Below are positions 36,809-48,575 of a stretch of 64,000 bases of DNA, one piece after another; position 1 is the stretch's first letter; each line of letters opens with the position of its first letter. A program made the translations under genes and the position numbers. Origin of the DNA: Arenicola marina (lineage: Eukaryota; Annelida; Polychaeta; Arenicolidae). The notes beneath the pieces are model-generated. The model was not told the DNA's origin. It saw nothing but the letters and a program-made list of their open reading frames with translations, and ran no database searches. The stretch is from NCBI GenBank assembly GCA_964019135.1, contig OZ025248.1:31489670-31553669 (forward strand), read 5' to 3'.

Positions 36809-37429
36809 TGGGGGGAAAGTAGGGAAAATAGTATTGTACGCGATAATTTCTCATATATATTTATCCGACTGATCTATCCTTGCAACAGGATCCAACAAAA
36901 ACAAGTACCATAAAGTCCATCTCTTGGATTTTTTCAGGACAAAATCCCACACAAATTATCATTAAAAGTTAATTATGCATGTAATTGTGAATGACCGTTA
37001 TCAAGATTAATTCTATATAGATATCTGTAGAATTTCACGTGATTTTATTCGATCTTGATTCAGGATAGTTTCTTAGGCCTACATTTGACCTAGTAAATCT
37101 GGACAATTTGAAAAAAAACAAGGACAAAATAGGGATAAATAAAAAATGTGCCAAACAAATTAGGAAAGTAGAGAGAACATGAAAAATGTAGGAGAGTTGG
37201 CATCAATCACAGGTTGAGAGGGGACCAGTCCATTAACCTCGCATTACCCAGAGACAATAGCATTGTCGTACATACTAACCACACACAATGGCGAGCCCTT
37301 TGCCTGGTTCAGCCCAACAACACAGCGGCCGCTCAACACATCAAGTCATCATTAATTCACACTGATATAGGCCACTTCCCGTCCCATAACTTGTGCTCAT
37401 TGCACACATCCACTGCAGTTAATGACTAA
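36809..37429. other. Intergenic; possible 3' UTR of the 37430 exon
   Basis: AT-rich. TTTATT at 37044-37049 is an AATAAA signal on the minus strand and could end a transcript using the exon at 37430-37615. No other feature was seen. Confidence 0.35.
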
Positions 37430-37615
37430 TCAAGGGGGTGACCTCCATTCTGGTCTTCGTGACCCAATCTGATTTTCATAATCCTCCTCCTCCTGCCGCT
37501 CGCGAATATCAAGGACGATTCGCTTCATTAGTTCCTTCTCCATCCTTTCCATCACTTCGCGTGCCTTGTACTTGGAGGCGAACCCCTCGGACGACGGGAT
37601 GTTGAGGGTGGCCAG
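37430..37615 (-). CDS. Candidate terminal exon of an unknown gene
   Basis: A strong acceptor (CCTTCTGTCGTCCTCAG) precedes an in-phase 62-codon frame ending in TGA. The peptide starts LATLNIPSSEGFASKYKARE, continues as a charged helix (VMERMEKELMKRIVLDIRER) and ends GSRRPEWRSPP. Composition and splice context look genuine, but I do not recognise the family. Upstream exons were not securely found; the candidate at 40975-41154 ends in the compatible phase 0. It could also be a chance frame. Confidence 0.45.
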   Translation of the reverse strand: MATLNIPSSEGFASKYKAREVMERMEKELMKRIVLDIRERQEEEDYENQIGSRRPEWRSPP

Positions 37616-37849
37616 CTGAGGACGACAGAAGGGCAAGACATCATTACCAGAAATATTAGGTGTTTTAGGCCATTTTTGTGGGGGTTTTATAAATCTATGT
37701 ATGCGGTTCGATTTCACCAATGTAGGTCACACTGCGACAAATGAAAGGGTCAAGGAAGAGACGAGCCACTTGGAGAGTAGCCCCGCCCCTACTTCCATTT
37801 GTTGCGAGGAAAGACATGATATTGTTAATCCCGTACAAGCATAGACATT

Positions 37850-38045
37850 GGATTGGGTTGGATTCAAACCCCGACCAGCCACTTGGGCTGGCCCAGCAGG
37901 GCACCACACCACCCCTAGGATAATGAAATGGGGTTGGATGAAGCATGCCATAAGTATGTGAAATAGATGCAGATGCCAAGGTTTGTACCCGCGACATGTT
38001 GACCTGCAGCATCTTCCGCTCACCGACTGATCTACAGAGGCTCCC
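37850..38045 (-). mobile_element. tRNA-derived SINE-like segment
   Basis: On the minus strand, 38045-37976 carries an A-box-like TGTAGATCAGTCGGTGAGCGG and a B-box-like GCGGGTACAAACC at tRNA spacing. A second B-box-like GGGGTTTGAATCC lies near 37860-37877. Two tRNA-derived modules in the same orientation suggest a composite SINE. Confidence 0.45.
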
Positions 38046-38222
38046 CTCACAACGCATGATGAATTTATCATTGTTGGATCATAAACATCCCTGCACCTAA
38101 CACATGGAGCCTTGACAGCCATTAGATCTAATAAACAATTTATACTTTTTATTATTTCTTCTTGTTATTTCTATTTCCATCTTCCACGCAAGCCAACGAT
38201 AATATCATTAACACAGTTGTAT

Positions 38223-40110
38223 TGCGGAGTCTGACCAGGCATCCCTCTATTGCGAGGTATGACCAGGCATCCCTCTATTGCGAGGTATGACCAGACATCC
38301 CTCTATTGCGGAGTCTAACCAGACATCCCTCTATTGCGGAGTCTAACCAGACATCCCTCTATTGCGGAGTCTGACCAGACATTTATGTAGTGCGGAGTCT
38401 GACCTGACATCCCTCTATTGCGGAGTCTGACCAGGCATCCCTCTATTGCGGAGTCTGACCAGGCATCCCTCTATTGCGAGGTATGACCAGACATCCCTCT
38501 ATTGCGGAGTCTAACCAGACATCCCTCTATTGCGGAGTCTGACCAGGCATCCCTCTATTGCGGAGTCTGACCAGACAGCCCTCTATTGCAGTCTGACCAG
38601 GCATCCCTTTATTGCGGAGTCTGACATGACATCCCTCTATTGCGGAGTCTGACTAGACATCCCTCTATTGCGGAGTCTGACCTGACATCCCTCTATTGCG
38701 GAATCTGACTAGACATCCCTCTATTGCGGAGTCTAACATGACATCCCTCTATTGCGGAGTCTAACCAGACATCCCTCTATTGCGGACTCTGACCAGGCAT
38801 CCCTCTATTGCGGAGTCTGACCAGACAGCCCTCTATTGCAGAGTCTGACCAGGCATCCCTGTATTGCGGAGTCTGACATGACATCCCTCTATTGCGGAGT
38901 CTGACTAGACATCCCTCTATTGCGGAGTCTGACCTGACATCCCTCTATTGCGGAATCTGACTAGACATCCCTCTATTGCGGAGTCTAACATGACATCCCT
39001 CTATTGCGGAGTCTGACCTGACATCCCTCTCTTGCGGAGTCTGACCAGACATCCCCATATTGCGGAGTCTGACCTGACATCCCTCTATTGCGGAGTCTGA
39101 CTAGACATCCCTCTATTGCGGAGTCTAACCAGACATCCCCCTATTGCGGAGTCTGACCAGACATCCCCCTATTGCGGAGTCTGACCAGACATCCCCCTAG
39201 TGCGGAGTCTGACCAGACATCCCCCTATTGCGGAGTCTGACCAGACATCCCCCTATTGCGGAGTCTGACCAGACATCTCTCTATTGCGCAGTCTGACCAG
39301 ACATTTATGTAGTGCGGAGTCTGACCTGACATCCCTCTATTGTGGAGTCTGACCTGACAGCCCTCTATTGTGGAGTCTGATCTGACATCCCTCTATTGCG
39401 GAGTTTGGCCGGACATCCCCCTATTGCGGAGTCTGACCAGACATCCCTCTATTGCGGAGTCTAACCAGACATGCCTCTATGGCGGAGTCTAACCAGACAT
39501 GCCTCTATTGCGAAGTCTAACCAGACATGCCTCTATTGCGGAGTCTAACCAGACTTGCCTCTATTGCGAAGTCTAACCAGACATGCCTCTATTGCGGAGT
39601 CTAACCAGACATGCCTCTATTGCGGAGTCTAACCTGACTTGCCTCTATTGCGAAGTCTAACCAGACATGCCTCTATTGCGGAGTCTAACCAGACATCCCC
39701 ATATTGCGGAGTCTGACCAGACATACCTCTATTGCGGAGTCTAACCAGATATGCCTCTATTGCGGAGTCTAACCAGACATGCCTCTATTGCGGAGTCTAA
39801 CCACACATGCCTCTATTGCGGAGTCTAACCAGACTTGCCTCTATTGCAAAGTCTAACCAGACATGCCTCTATTGCGGAGTCTAACCAGACATGCCTCTAT
39901 TGCGGAGTCTAACCAGACATCCCTCTATTGCGGAGTCTAACCAGACATGCCTCTATTGCGGAGTCTAACCAGACTTGCCTCTATTGCGGAGTCTGACCAG
40001 ACATGCCTCTATTGCGGAGTCTGGCCAGACATGCCTCTATTGCGGAGTCTAACCAGACATGCCTCTATTACGAAGTCTGACCCGACGTCCCTCTATTGCG
40101 GAATGTGACT
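38223..40110. repeat. 28-bp minisatellite, about 66 units
   Basis: The unit ATCCCTCTATTGCGGAGTCT plus GACCAGAC repeats at 28 bp. Variants partition the array: ATCCCTC units dominate the left and ATGCCTC units the right (from about 39470), so the two halves amplified separately. No coding content. Confidence 0.95.
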
Positions 40111-40974
40111 ACTAGAAATTTGCATGTCAGAACGTGCAAATTTCACGACAAACAATGGAATGCATACGTTAATGTTCCAGGGGGGGGGGGTATTGGAGGG
40201 GGGGGGTAGAGCAGAAAGCTCAAAATATATAGAAATTCGAAAGTTATCGATTGCATATATTTCTCGTGCCGCCTATGAACGGAGGACCATTTCTACTGAA
40301 GGTGTCACATCTGTGTTAAATGATGCAGGATGAATTCTGTTACAAAAGACATGACATATATGGATGATCTATTTTTAAGTAGAAGCGTTAAATCCTTAAT
40401 ATCGCTCTTCAGGGGGAGTTGTTTTCAGGGAAGTTGAACGGGATGACTTGACCCTTGTGTGAGGATTTAGACAACAACGCTTTCAAAAGGTCGACTTTCC
40501 CTACGCCCCTCCCCCCACCCACCGCCACCCCCACCACCCTCTCCCTGGGGCTTCACGCGAGGTTATAGGATGTGACCCGGCATCAGTAGACCGGATCGGG
40601 ACGACGCTTTAGTGACCACTTTTAACCGTGCGACGAAAAGATAACGTATGCGGCAAGCAGTTGAAATGGGGAGTTTGGTATTAGTTTCACCCTAGGCTTG
40701 ATTACTCCGCTTACATAAGAATATAGATCATATATTTCCTGATAGCGGGCAGGAAGAGCTACAATTTCTTGAAGTGTGGTAAACGTCTACGGTAGTCCAT
40801 ACGGTGTGGATAACGCAACATGAACATTCACTCAATTTACATGTGTTTTGGGTAGCAATGAGGCGGCTGCGCTCGTGGGCCGGGGCTCCCCGCTGGTCAC
40901 CATGAACGTGAGTGCGCATGGAGCCCAGAGTCACTGAGCGGGAGCCGAGGCCAACTACCATGCAAATACCCTAC
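40111..40974. other. Intergenic, no convincing gene
   Basis: Contains poly-G runs near 40180-40206 and a dispersed repeat (40480-40560) related to 33590-33660. Short open frames are unrecognised. Confidence 0.45.
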
Positions 40975-41154
40975 CTCGTAGAAGTTTTGATCTAAACTCA
41001 GGATAAATTCTGTTAAATACAGCAAATGCAGGGATGATCGGATGCAACGTTTGATACAAAGGCCAAGGTTTGCAGATCTTGCAATAAGTTTCAGGTGGTT
41101 GATTTTTTTTGTTATCTTTTCTAATGCGTTATAAAGTTCTTTGCAAGATATCAA
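40975..41154 (-). CDS. Possible internal exon, unknown gene
   Basis: A minus-strand frame reads NALEKITKKINHLKLIARSA and later LHLLYLTEFILSLDQNFYE, then meets a good donor (TACGAG|GTAGGG, exon edge 40975). It ends in phase 0, compatible with the acceptor at 37615. The 5' boundary is unclear: candidate AG sites have weak pyrimidine tracts. The peptide is not one I recognise, and chance remains a fair explanation. Confidence 0.25.
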
Positions 41155-41559
41155 CCTTTGAACTGTATGTGCAACTAGATGGCCGGTTTACCACGCAATT
41201 GTAAGTTTCCTACTAAAGTTTCGATCAATTTTACGATGTGCGGGATAGTCAACCAATCAGCTTCGAGCATTTTGACCAATCATCGTTGAGATGATCACCT
41301 GGTATTATCTGCACATCTAAAGTCGATGCTACACAAGGCTACGGCTGTTGACGTTAAATCCTCTGATGATGCTGACATCGTGGCCATGTTGACAAACGCA
41401 TTGAGCAAGTGGCTTTCTTGCTAATGACCCACCCGTTTGTAAGTCCGTTGGTACGCGGCTTGAACGTGTGAACAATTGACCGACCGATACGTTGACAACT
41501 TTTACTACTGTTGAGGGAATGACTGTACCGTGTAAACCAGGCATTATTGCTCCGGCGTA

Positions 41560-42045
41560 ACACAGCGCAATCCACGCGGCGTTCCAAATCACACGGCGTC
41601 CCAATCCACGTGGAGCCCCAATCCACGCGGAGCCCCAATCCACACGGCGTCCCAATCCACACGGCGTCCCAATCCACACGGCGTCCCAAACCACACGGCG
41701 TCCTAATCCACACGGCGTCCCAATCCACGCGGCGTCCCAAACCACACGGCGTCCCAATCTACATGGCGCCAAAATCCACACGGCGTCCCAAACCACACGG
41801 CGTCCCAAACCACAAGGCGTCCCAAACCACACGGCAATCTACACGGCGTCCAAAAAACCACAAGGCGTCCCAATCCACACGGCGCCAAAATCCACACGGC
41901 AATCTACACGGCCTCCAAAATAACACACGGCGTCCCAATCCACACGGCGTCCCAAACCACATGGCGTCCCAAACCACAAGGCGTCCCAAACCACACGGCA
42001 ATCTACACGGCCACCAAAAAACCATACGGCGTATCAAACCACGTA
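41560..42045. repeat. 17-bp minisatellite
   Basis: AATCCACACGGCGTCCC repeats about 27 times with CAAACCACAAGGCG and ATCTACACGGC variants. Open frames on both strands follow the repeat and are not genes. Confidence 0.92.
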
Positions 42046-43558
42046 ACGTCCCAATTCAACTTGATTTGCAGTGGGGACCCACTCTATGACCTGTAACGCG
42101 CACTATAAAAAAAAGGTCTGCTTAATTATCGTTGACACGGACGCCGAACAACCTGCCGTATCACAAACACAAAGTTTTACCTTGTTATGTTTTATTCTAA
42201 AACAATGTTCACATGGAACAGCAAGTTATATGCCTGCTTGACCTAGCTGTCTTCAGCACAGCGAACAACCCGCCATTCTCATTACATGTAACTGCCTGGA
42301 TGAATATTGGTAACGGAGCTAATAACTGATACCCCTGGGTGATACCTCTGCTAGATTCGACCACTTTTAAGGTTCCCGAAATATGCCCCGCCTTCATTAG
42401 AGGAAATTTAGAGTGGGGGAATGGAGTGCCACCACCTAGCGAGCGAAGGAACAAGCTCAATCTATGAAGAACACGGACAAAGGACATAACGAGTTTTCCC
42501 CGAAATTGTTAATATCGATTTCGAAAAAAATGCTTCGTTTTGCAGCAATCTCGAATTTAACAGTGTGATCCCCCCCCCCCCCCAACCCCCCCACACCAAC
42601 CAACTCAACTAAATTGTCGTTTCATAGCGAAAGTATATAGCCTTTCTTTGTTGTACCTTTTGTCGACCATACGTCACTTTGCCCTTTGCACTCAGTCGAC
42701 AACTGCTTTCCAACCATGCGATTCACCACTTGAACTATTTATGTACCTCTATCAGATAATGGCCTTGATCTGGACTGTACACCGAGAAAGACCGCCTACG
42801 ATATCAGTGTTACCTAATACAGCTCGGAAGACAGCACAGTGAACAGATCTACCCTGGCTGGGTGTTTATTGATGTAGATGGTCTCGCGACAAAGGCCGGG
42901 CAGTGGTTGACATCCGTTATAACGACGATGGAAGGTGCTCCGTGGTTGGTGGTGGCGAGTGAGTGTGGGCGCTATTATAGTTTACGGCACCGGCGCTGTT
43001 TTCGGTCGATGAAATGTACATCGAGGGGGGTCTGGTGGACAGAGATAAGCAGGTAGTCGCCGCCTCGTTGGGTTCCCGAGGGACTTTATTAAGATGCGTT
43101 CATCATCCGCCGTTGTCTCAGCGGTTCAACTGTGAGACTCCGGTCACTAGACGTTCGTCAGCCCAATGTTGCCTACTTCAGTGAACGCGACTTGCCACAT
43201 GGTGGCGTGTCGAGAGAAAGGCTCCTGTTACCAGGATATGTATACCTTTTACGACCACCCTGCGTACCCTCTCCCCCGCCCTCCTCCTCCTCCTCCCGCT
43301 TCCTCACCCATCCTCCTCCCGCCTCCTCATCCATCCTCCCCCCGCCTCCTCATCCACCCCACTCCCTCGCCCCTTTAACTCATACAGCAAACAGGGGAGG
43401 AAGGAGGTGGGGGGTGGGGGGGGTGGACCCCATCTCCCGAGGGGACCGGATCACCAAAGCGGAGCGAATTTGTCGAAGGCCGCTTTTTATGTCTCATGAT
43501 TGAAAAAAGAGAGCGCGCTGGGTGGCTTCTCCCAAAGGCCCGCTTCAGCGGTAGTAGA
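42046..43558. other. Intergenic, no convincing gene
   Basis: Poly-C near 42570-42592; a C/T-rich run with repeated CCTCCTCATCCATCC near 43260-43370; several unrecognised short open frames on both strands. Confidence 0.4.
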
Positions 43559-43900
43559 TCATAAACGGCTGACTAGCTGGCTGACTGGCTGCAGCCCGCG
43601 ACCCCCGGCTCTCTCCCTCGCCATCATCAGTAGTCCTTGTGGTTGGTTCGTTGACAGATACTGCGGCGCTACCAACCCCCCGTCGAGGCGGCAGACGACA
43701 TTCGTCAAGCGCCTTCCCGTTTCGCGCGCGCCGCGACTTTCATAAAGAGCCGATGACGGCCAACGATCGGATTGGCTCCAGATAACTGGGACTACAGCAA
43801 AATCTTCAGAGGTGCACGAGGACAGGACTATCACACTCAGGTAATATATAAAGACGATAAATGACAGGAATACTATACTAGCAGTCGGTTTGTCTGCCAT
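43559..43900 (-). CDS. Hypothetical short protein or first exon with N-terminal membrane segment
   Basis: A 113-codon minus-strand frame starts MADKPTASIVFLSFIVFIYY with a hydrophobic stretch to about residue 28 that could be a signal peptide or anchor, then SEDFAVVPVIWSQSDRW. The 43550-43750 part is CpG-rich. The VPVIWSQSDR stretch faintly recalls the mature N-terminus of the V-ATPase accessory subunit Ac45, but no matching downstream exons were found. The C-terminal half is low in resemblance to anything. Could be a first exon read through its intron. Confidence 0.28.
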   Translation of the reverse strand: MADKPTASIVFLSFIVFIYYLSVIVLSSCTSEDFAVVPVIWSQSDRWPSSALYESRGARETGRRLTNVVCRLDGGLVAPQYLSTNQPQGLLMMARERAGGRGLQPVSQLVSRL

Positions 43901-45436
43901 GGGAAGGCAGTCGCGCAGTGCGCAACAATATCAAGGTAAGATTAATGTTACGATAACATAATAAACATATACAATTGCATGCTATGCGATAGCAAAGCTT
44001 GCGGTATAATCATATTATAAACCGTCTTTGATTATATAACATGACTGATAATTGTAACAACTAACAACCTTTCGCCATTCGCCCAGAACGAGTTGCCTTT
44101 TGCTTCAACTGAGAAATATCATGCGCTGCGTGGATCAGTTAACATTAACATCCGGAATCGAATGTCCCATGTAATCTAATTATATTTGTAACCAATTACT
44201 TACAAATCAGCATCAGCGCCGGTATGTGTGTGGCTCGGGAGGGGGGGGGGGGGCGGTGCTATAACCGTTTAGGCCGTAAGTTTAATTATTGCCTTTACTT
44301 ATCGCCGAAGCAAATAGGCAAAAATTAGATATTTTGCAAGCTGAGCGTTTTTACTTTGTAATTCAATATTTGACCTGTGTAGTTGCCATTTTTTTCTTAT
44401 ATAGAATGAAATATCAAGGAATATTAACTGTATTTAAAACAAATAGTTATTGATTTTAGGTAAATGAATGTTATATTGACCGGCTTGGTATTAATAATTA
44501 AAATTAAAATTTTGAATTATTTAGGTTTCTCTTTTATGATATTTATTAAATGATATCTTTTAGGCCATGATGCCTCCAAATGCACGCTCTTTATGTCTTT
44601 AACGGGTGACGTGAATTGAACGAGCAATGAAACGCCTCTTTTCTTAAAGACATAAAACTTTTCCGAATCAGTTTCCATGGTTGAGTTTCCAACATTATTA
44701 TTCAACCGTGCATACTCGACCCAACCTCTTAGCCTCATTGACAAACCAGGATCTTGCCTACGTCGTGTCCCTTAACGACATATCTGTCAAATGTTTTGTG
44801 TGTTTCGCGGATCATGATTAGTCAGCTAGAGGCATATTTATAAAACTCCTTAACTTACCAGGGCGAATCCCCGGGGTGGGGTAGGGGCAAGACGCCCTCC
44901 AATAAAACTGCTCATGGTAATGTTAACCCCCCTTATGGTAACCAGACTGCTTTTAAAAAAATAAATGGGCCCCCTTCCCCCGAACCCAACTCCTGATTCC
45001 CCCCCCCTCCCCCCCCCCCCAACCCCACCCCACCCCCGAGATTCTAACCTCTTTCATGGTGTGCCGAAGTCAGGGGGCGCAAATACAAATTAGGAAACGA
45101 TAGCAGTTACGCCGTTGCCATGGTGTATGTCGGCGTATGTAGGCTTTATCCTATTAATACGGCAGCAGTTGAAGCTTGGGGGTCTGTGCCCGGGTTTCTG
45201 TACACAACGGCTGTGTCACACGGAACCTTATCCCGACTACCCCAGATCCGCAACGATAGTGTGTAAGCAGTCAACACCGCGGTAAATGCACCGTGCTAGT
45301 GTAACAAAGAAATGTGTTTGTTCCATATCGCGGAACAGTACAGTTTATTGTTTCTTTTCCGTTGGGTCGCTTGCGGCCGATATTCGATTCCCGCCTCTGT
45401 AACCATATCCCTCTTCAGCTTTCTCTCCACAAATAT
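43901..45436. other. Intergenic, no convincing gene
   Basis: AT-rich, with poly-G near 44239-44254 and long poly-C tracts near 45000-45045. Nothing coding can be supported. Confidence 0.5.
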
Positions 45437-45444
45437 CCGTCATT

Positions 45445-45583
45445 CAGGAGCGGATCTAGGAATTTGCAAGGGTGGGGGGGTTGCTCTCTGAAAACTTGCG
45501 ACCGGGAGGGGGATGCTCGGAGAAGCCGACTTTAACAGTGGAACCCCCGTAACCCCCCCCCCCCCCCTCTAGATCCGCCTCTG
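45445..45583. mobile_element. 139-bp MITE abutting the 14-bp array
   Basis: Ends CAGGAGCGGATCTAG and, reversed, CAGAGGCGGATCTAG are inverted repeats, flanked by GTCATT (45439-45444) and GTCATC (45584-45589), a 6-bp target duplication with one mismatch. The inside is poly-G/poly-C. It belongs to the same loose family as 22891-23247. The minisatellite starts directly after the right target copy. Confidence 0.75.
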
Positions 45584-45587
45584 GTCA

Positions 45588-48290
45588 TCGGCCATCCCTC
45601 GTCTGCCATCCCTCCTCCGCCATCCCTCGTCCGCCATCCCTCCTCGGCCATCCCTCGTCTGCCATCCCTCCTCCGCCATCCCTCGTCCGCCATCCCTCCT
45701 CGGCCATCCCTCGTCCGCCATCCCTCCTCGGCCATCCCTCGTCCGCCATCCCTCCTCGGCCATCCTTCCTCGGCCATCCTTCCTCGGCCATCCCTCCTCA
45801 GCCATCCTTCATCGACCATCCCTCGTCTGCCATCCCACGTCCGCCATCCCTCCTCGGCCATCCCTCCTCGGCCATCCCTCCTTGGCCATCCCTCCTCGGC
45901 CATCCCCGTCCGACATCCCTCGCCCGCCACTCCTTCTCGGCCATCCCTCGTCTGCCATCCATTCTCGGCCATCCCTCCTCGGCCACCCCTCGTCCGCCAT
46001 TCCTCCTTGGCCATCCATCGGCCGCCATCCCTCGTCCGCCAGCCCTCCTAGGCCATACCTCTTCGGCCATTTCTCCTCGGCCATCCCTCGCCAGCAATCC
46101 CTCCTTGGCCATCCCTCGCCCGCCATCCCTTCTCGGCCATCCCTAGTCCGCCATCCCTCCTTGGCCATCCCTCCTCGGCCATCCCTCGTCTGCCATCCAT
46201 TCTCGGCCATCCCTCCTCGGCCATCCATTCTCGGCCATGCCTCCTTGACCATCCAGCCTCGGCCATCCCTCCTCGGCCATCCCTCCTCGGCCATCCCTCC
46301 TCGGCCATCCCTCTTCCGCCGTCCCTCCTCGACCATCCCTCCTCGGCCATCCCTCCTCGACCATCCCTCCTTGGCCATCCCTCCTCGACCATCCCTCCTT
46401 GGCCATCCCTCCTCGGCCATCCCTCTTCCGCCATCCTTCCTCGGCCATCATTCCTCGGCCATCCCTCCTTGGCCATCCCTCCTCGGCCATCCCTCGTCTG
46501 CCATCCCTCCTCGGCCATCCATTCTCGGCCATCCCTCCGCGGTCATCTCTCCTCGGCCATCTCTCCTCGGCCATCCCTCCTCTGCCATCCCTCCTCGGCC
46601 ATCCATTCTCGGCCATCCCTCCTCGGCCATCCCTCCTTGGCCATCCCTCCTCGGCCATCCATTCTCGGCCATCCCTCCTCGGCCATCCCTCCTTGGCCAT
46701 CCCTCCTCGGCAATCCCTCGTCCGCCATCCATTCTCGGCCATCCCTCCTCGGCCATCCCTCCTCGGTCATCCCTCCTTGGCCATCCCTCCTCGGCCATCC
46801 CTCCTCGGCCATCCCTCGTCCGCCATCCCTCCTTGGCCATCCCTCCTCGGCCATCCCTCCTCGGTCATCCCTCCTTGGCCATCCCTCCTCGGCCATCCCT
46901 CCTCGGCAATCCCTCGTCCGCCATCCATTCTCGGCCATCCCTCCTCGGCCATCCCTCCTCGGTCATCCCTCCTTGGCCATCCCTCCTCGGCCATCCCTCC
47001 TCGGCAATCCCTCGTCCGCCATCCATTCTCGGCCATCCCTCCTCGGCCATCCCTCCTCGGTCATCCCTCCTTGGCCATCCCTCCTCGGCCATCCCTCCTC
47101 GGCAATCCCTCGTCCGCCATCCATTCTCGGCCATCCCTCCTCGGCCATCCCTCCGCGGTCATCCCTCCTCTGCCATCCCTCCTCGGCCATCCATTCTCGG
47201 CCATCCCTCCTCTGCCATCCCTCCTCGGCCATCCATTCTCGGCCATCCCTCCTCGGCCATCCCTCCTTGGCCATCCCTCCTCGGCCATCCATTCTCGGCC
47301 ATCCCTCCTCGGCCATCTCTCCTCGGCCATCCCTCCTCTGCCATCCCTCCTCGGCCATCCATTCTCGGCCATCCCTCCTCGGCCATCCCTCCTCGGCCAT
47401 CCCTCGTCCGCCATCCCTCCTTGGCCATCTTTCCTCGGCCATTCCTCGCCCGCCACCCCTCGGCCGCCATCCCTCGGCCGCGATCCCTCCTCGGCAATAC
47501 CTCATCGGCCATCCCTCGTCTGCTATCCCTCCTCGGCCATCTCTCGTCCGCCATCCCTCCTTGGCCATCCCTCCTCGGCCGTCACTCCTCGACCATCCCT
47601 CCTTGGCCATCCCTCCTCGATCATCCCTCCTTGGCCATCCCTCCTCGGCCATCCCTCGTCCGCCATCCCTCGCCTACCATCCATCCTCGGCCATCCCTCG
47701 TCTGCCATCCATTCTCGGCCATCCCCCCTCGGCCATGCATTTTCGTCCATCCCTCCTCGGCCTTCCGTCCTTGGCCATCCCTCCTCGGCCATCCCTCGGC
47801 CGCCATCCCTACTTGACTATCCCTCGTCCGCCATCCGTCGTCTGCTATTCATTCTCGGCCATCCCTTGTCAGCCATTCCTCAACCGCTATCCGTCCTTGG
47901 CCAGCCTTCCTCGGCCATCCCTCCTCGGCCATCCCTCGCCCGCCATTCCTCCTCGGCCATCCCTCCTCGGCCATCCTTCGTCTGCCATCCATTCTCGGCC
48001 ATCCGTCCTCGGCCATCCGTCCTCGGCCATCCATTCTCGGCCATACCTCCTCGGCCATCTCTCCTCGGCCATCCCTTCTCCGCCATCCCTCTTCGGCCAT
48101 CCCTCGTCCGCCATCCCTCCTCAGCCATCCCTCGTCCGCCATTCCTCCTCGGCCATCCCTTGACCATCCCTCATCCGCCATCCACTACCGGCCATCTCTA
48201 CTCGGTCATCCTCCTTCGGCCGTCCCTTGTCGGCCATACCACTCCCGCCATCCCTCGTCGGCCATCCATGATCGGCCTTTCGTCTTAAAA
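45588..48290. repeat. 14-bp minisatellite with 98-bp higher-order repeats, 2.7 kb
   Basis: The unit CCATCCCTCCTCGG repeats about 190 times. Between about 46680 and 47140 a seven-unit block (98 bp) is repeated with little change; identical blocks begin every 98 bp (for example GCAATCCCTCGTCCGCCATC at 46710, 46908, 47006 and 47104). Frames of over 600 codons (AIPPRPSLLGHPSS) and the opposite-strand MAEEGWPRRDGRGG arise because 14-bp units lack stops in several frames. No start context, splice pattern or composition supports a gene. Confidence 0.95.
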
Positions 48291-48294
48291 CATC

Positions 48295-48575
48295 CTTCTT
48301 TATATTGTTCTATTCAGCCATCGCTCTTCAGATTGCTCTATTCAGCCAACCCTCTTTGGTTGCTCTATTCAGCCATTCCTCTTCGGATTGTTTTATTCAG
48401 CCGTATCTCTTTGGTTGCTCTATTCAGCCATCCCACTTTGGTTGCTCTATTCTGCCACCCCTCTTGGGATTGCTCTATTCAGCCAATCCTCTTTGGTTAC
48501 TCTATTCAGCCATCCCACTCTGGTTGCTCTATTCTGCCATCCCTCTTGGGATTGCTCTATTCAGCCAACCCACTT
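48295..48575. repeat. 27-28-bp minisatellite
   Basis: About ten units of GCTCTATTCAGCCATCCC followed by TCTTTGGTT follow directly on the 14-bp array. TCTATTCAG anchors at 48309, 48337 and 48364 show the spacing. The CAGCCATCCC part resembles the neighbouring 14-bp unit, so one array may have seeded the other. Confidence 0.88.

Noticed and set aside
38223-40110. CRISPR array with 28-bp repeats
   Set aside because: There are no spacers; the 28 bp is the whole tandem unit.
45882-48288. Frames of more than 600 codons rich in P, S, R and H
   Set aside because: They are produced by the stop-free 14-bp repeat, are open on both strands, and have no start context or splice sites.
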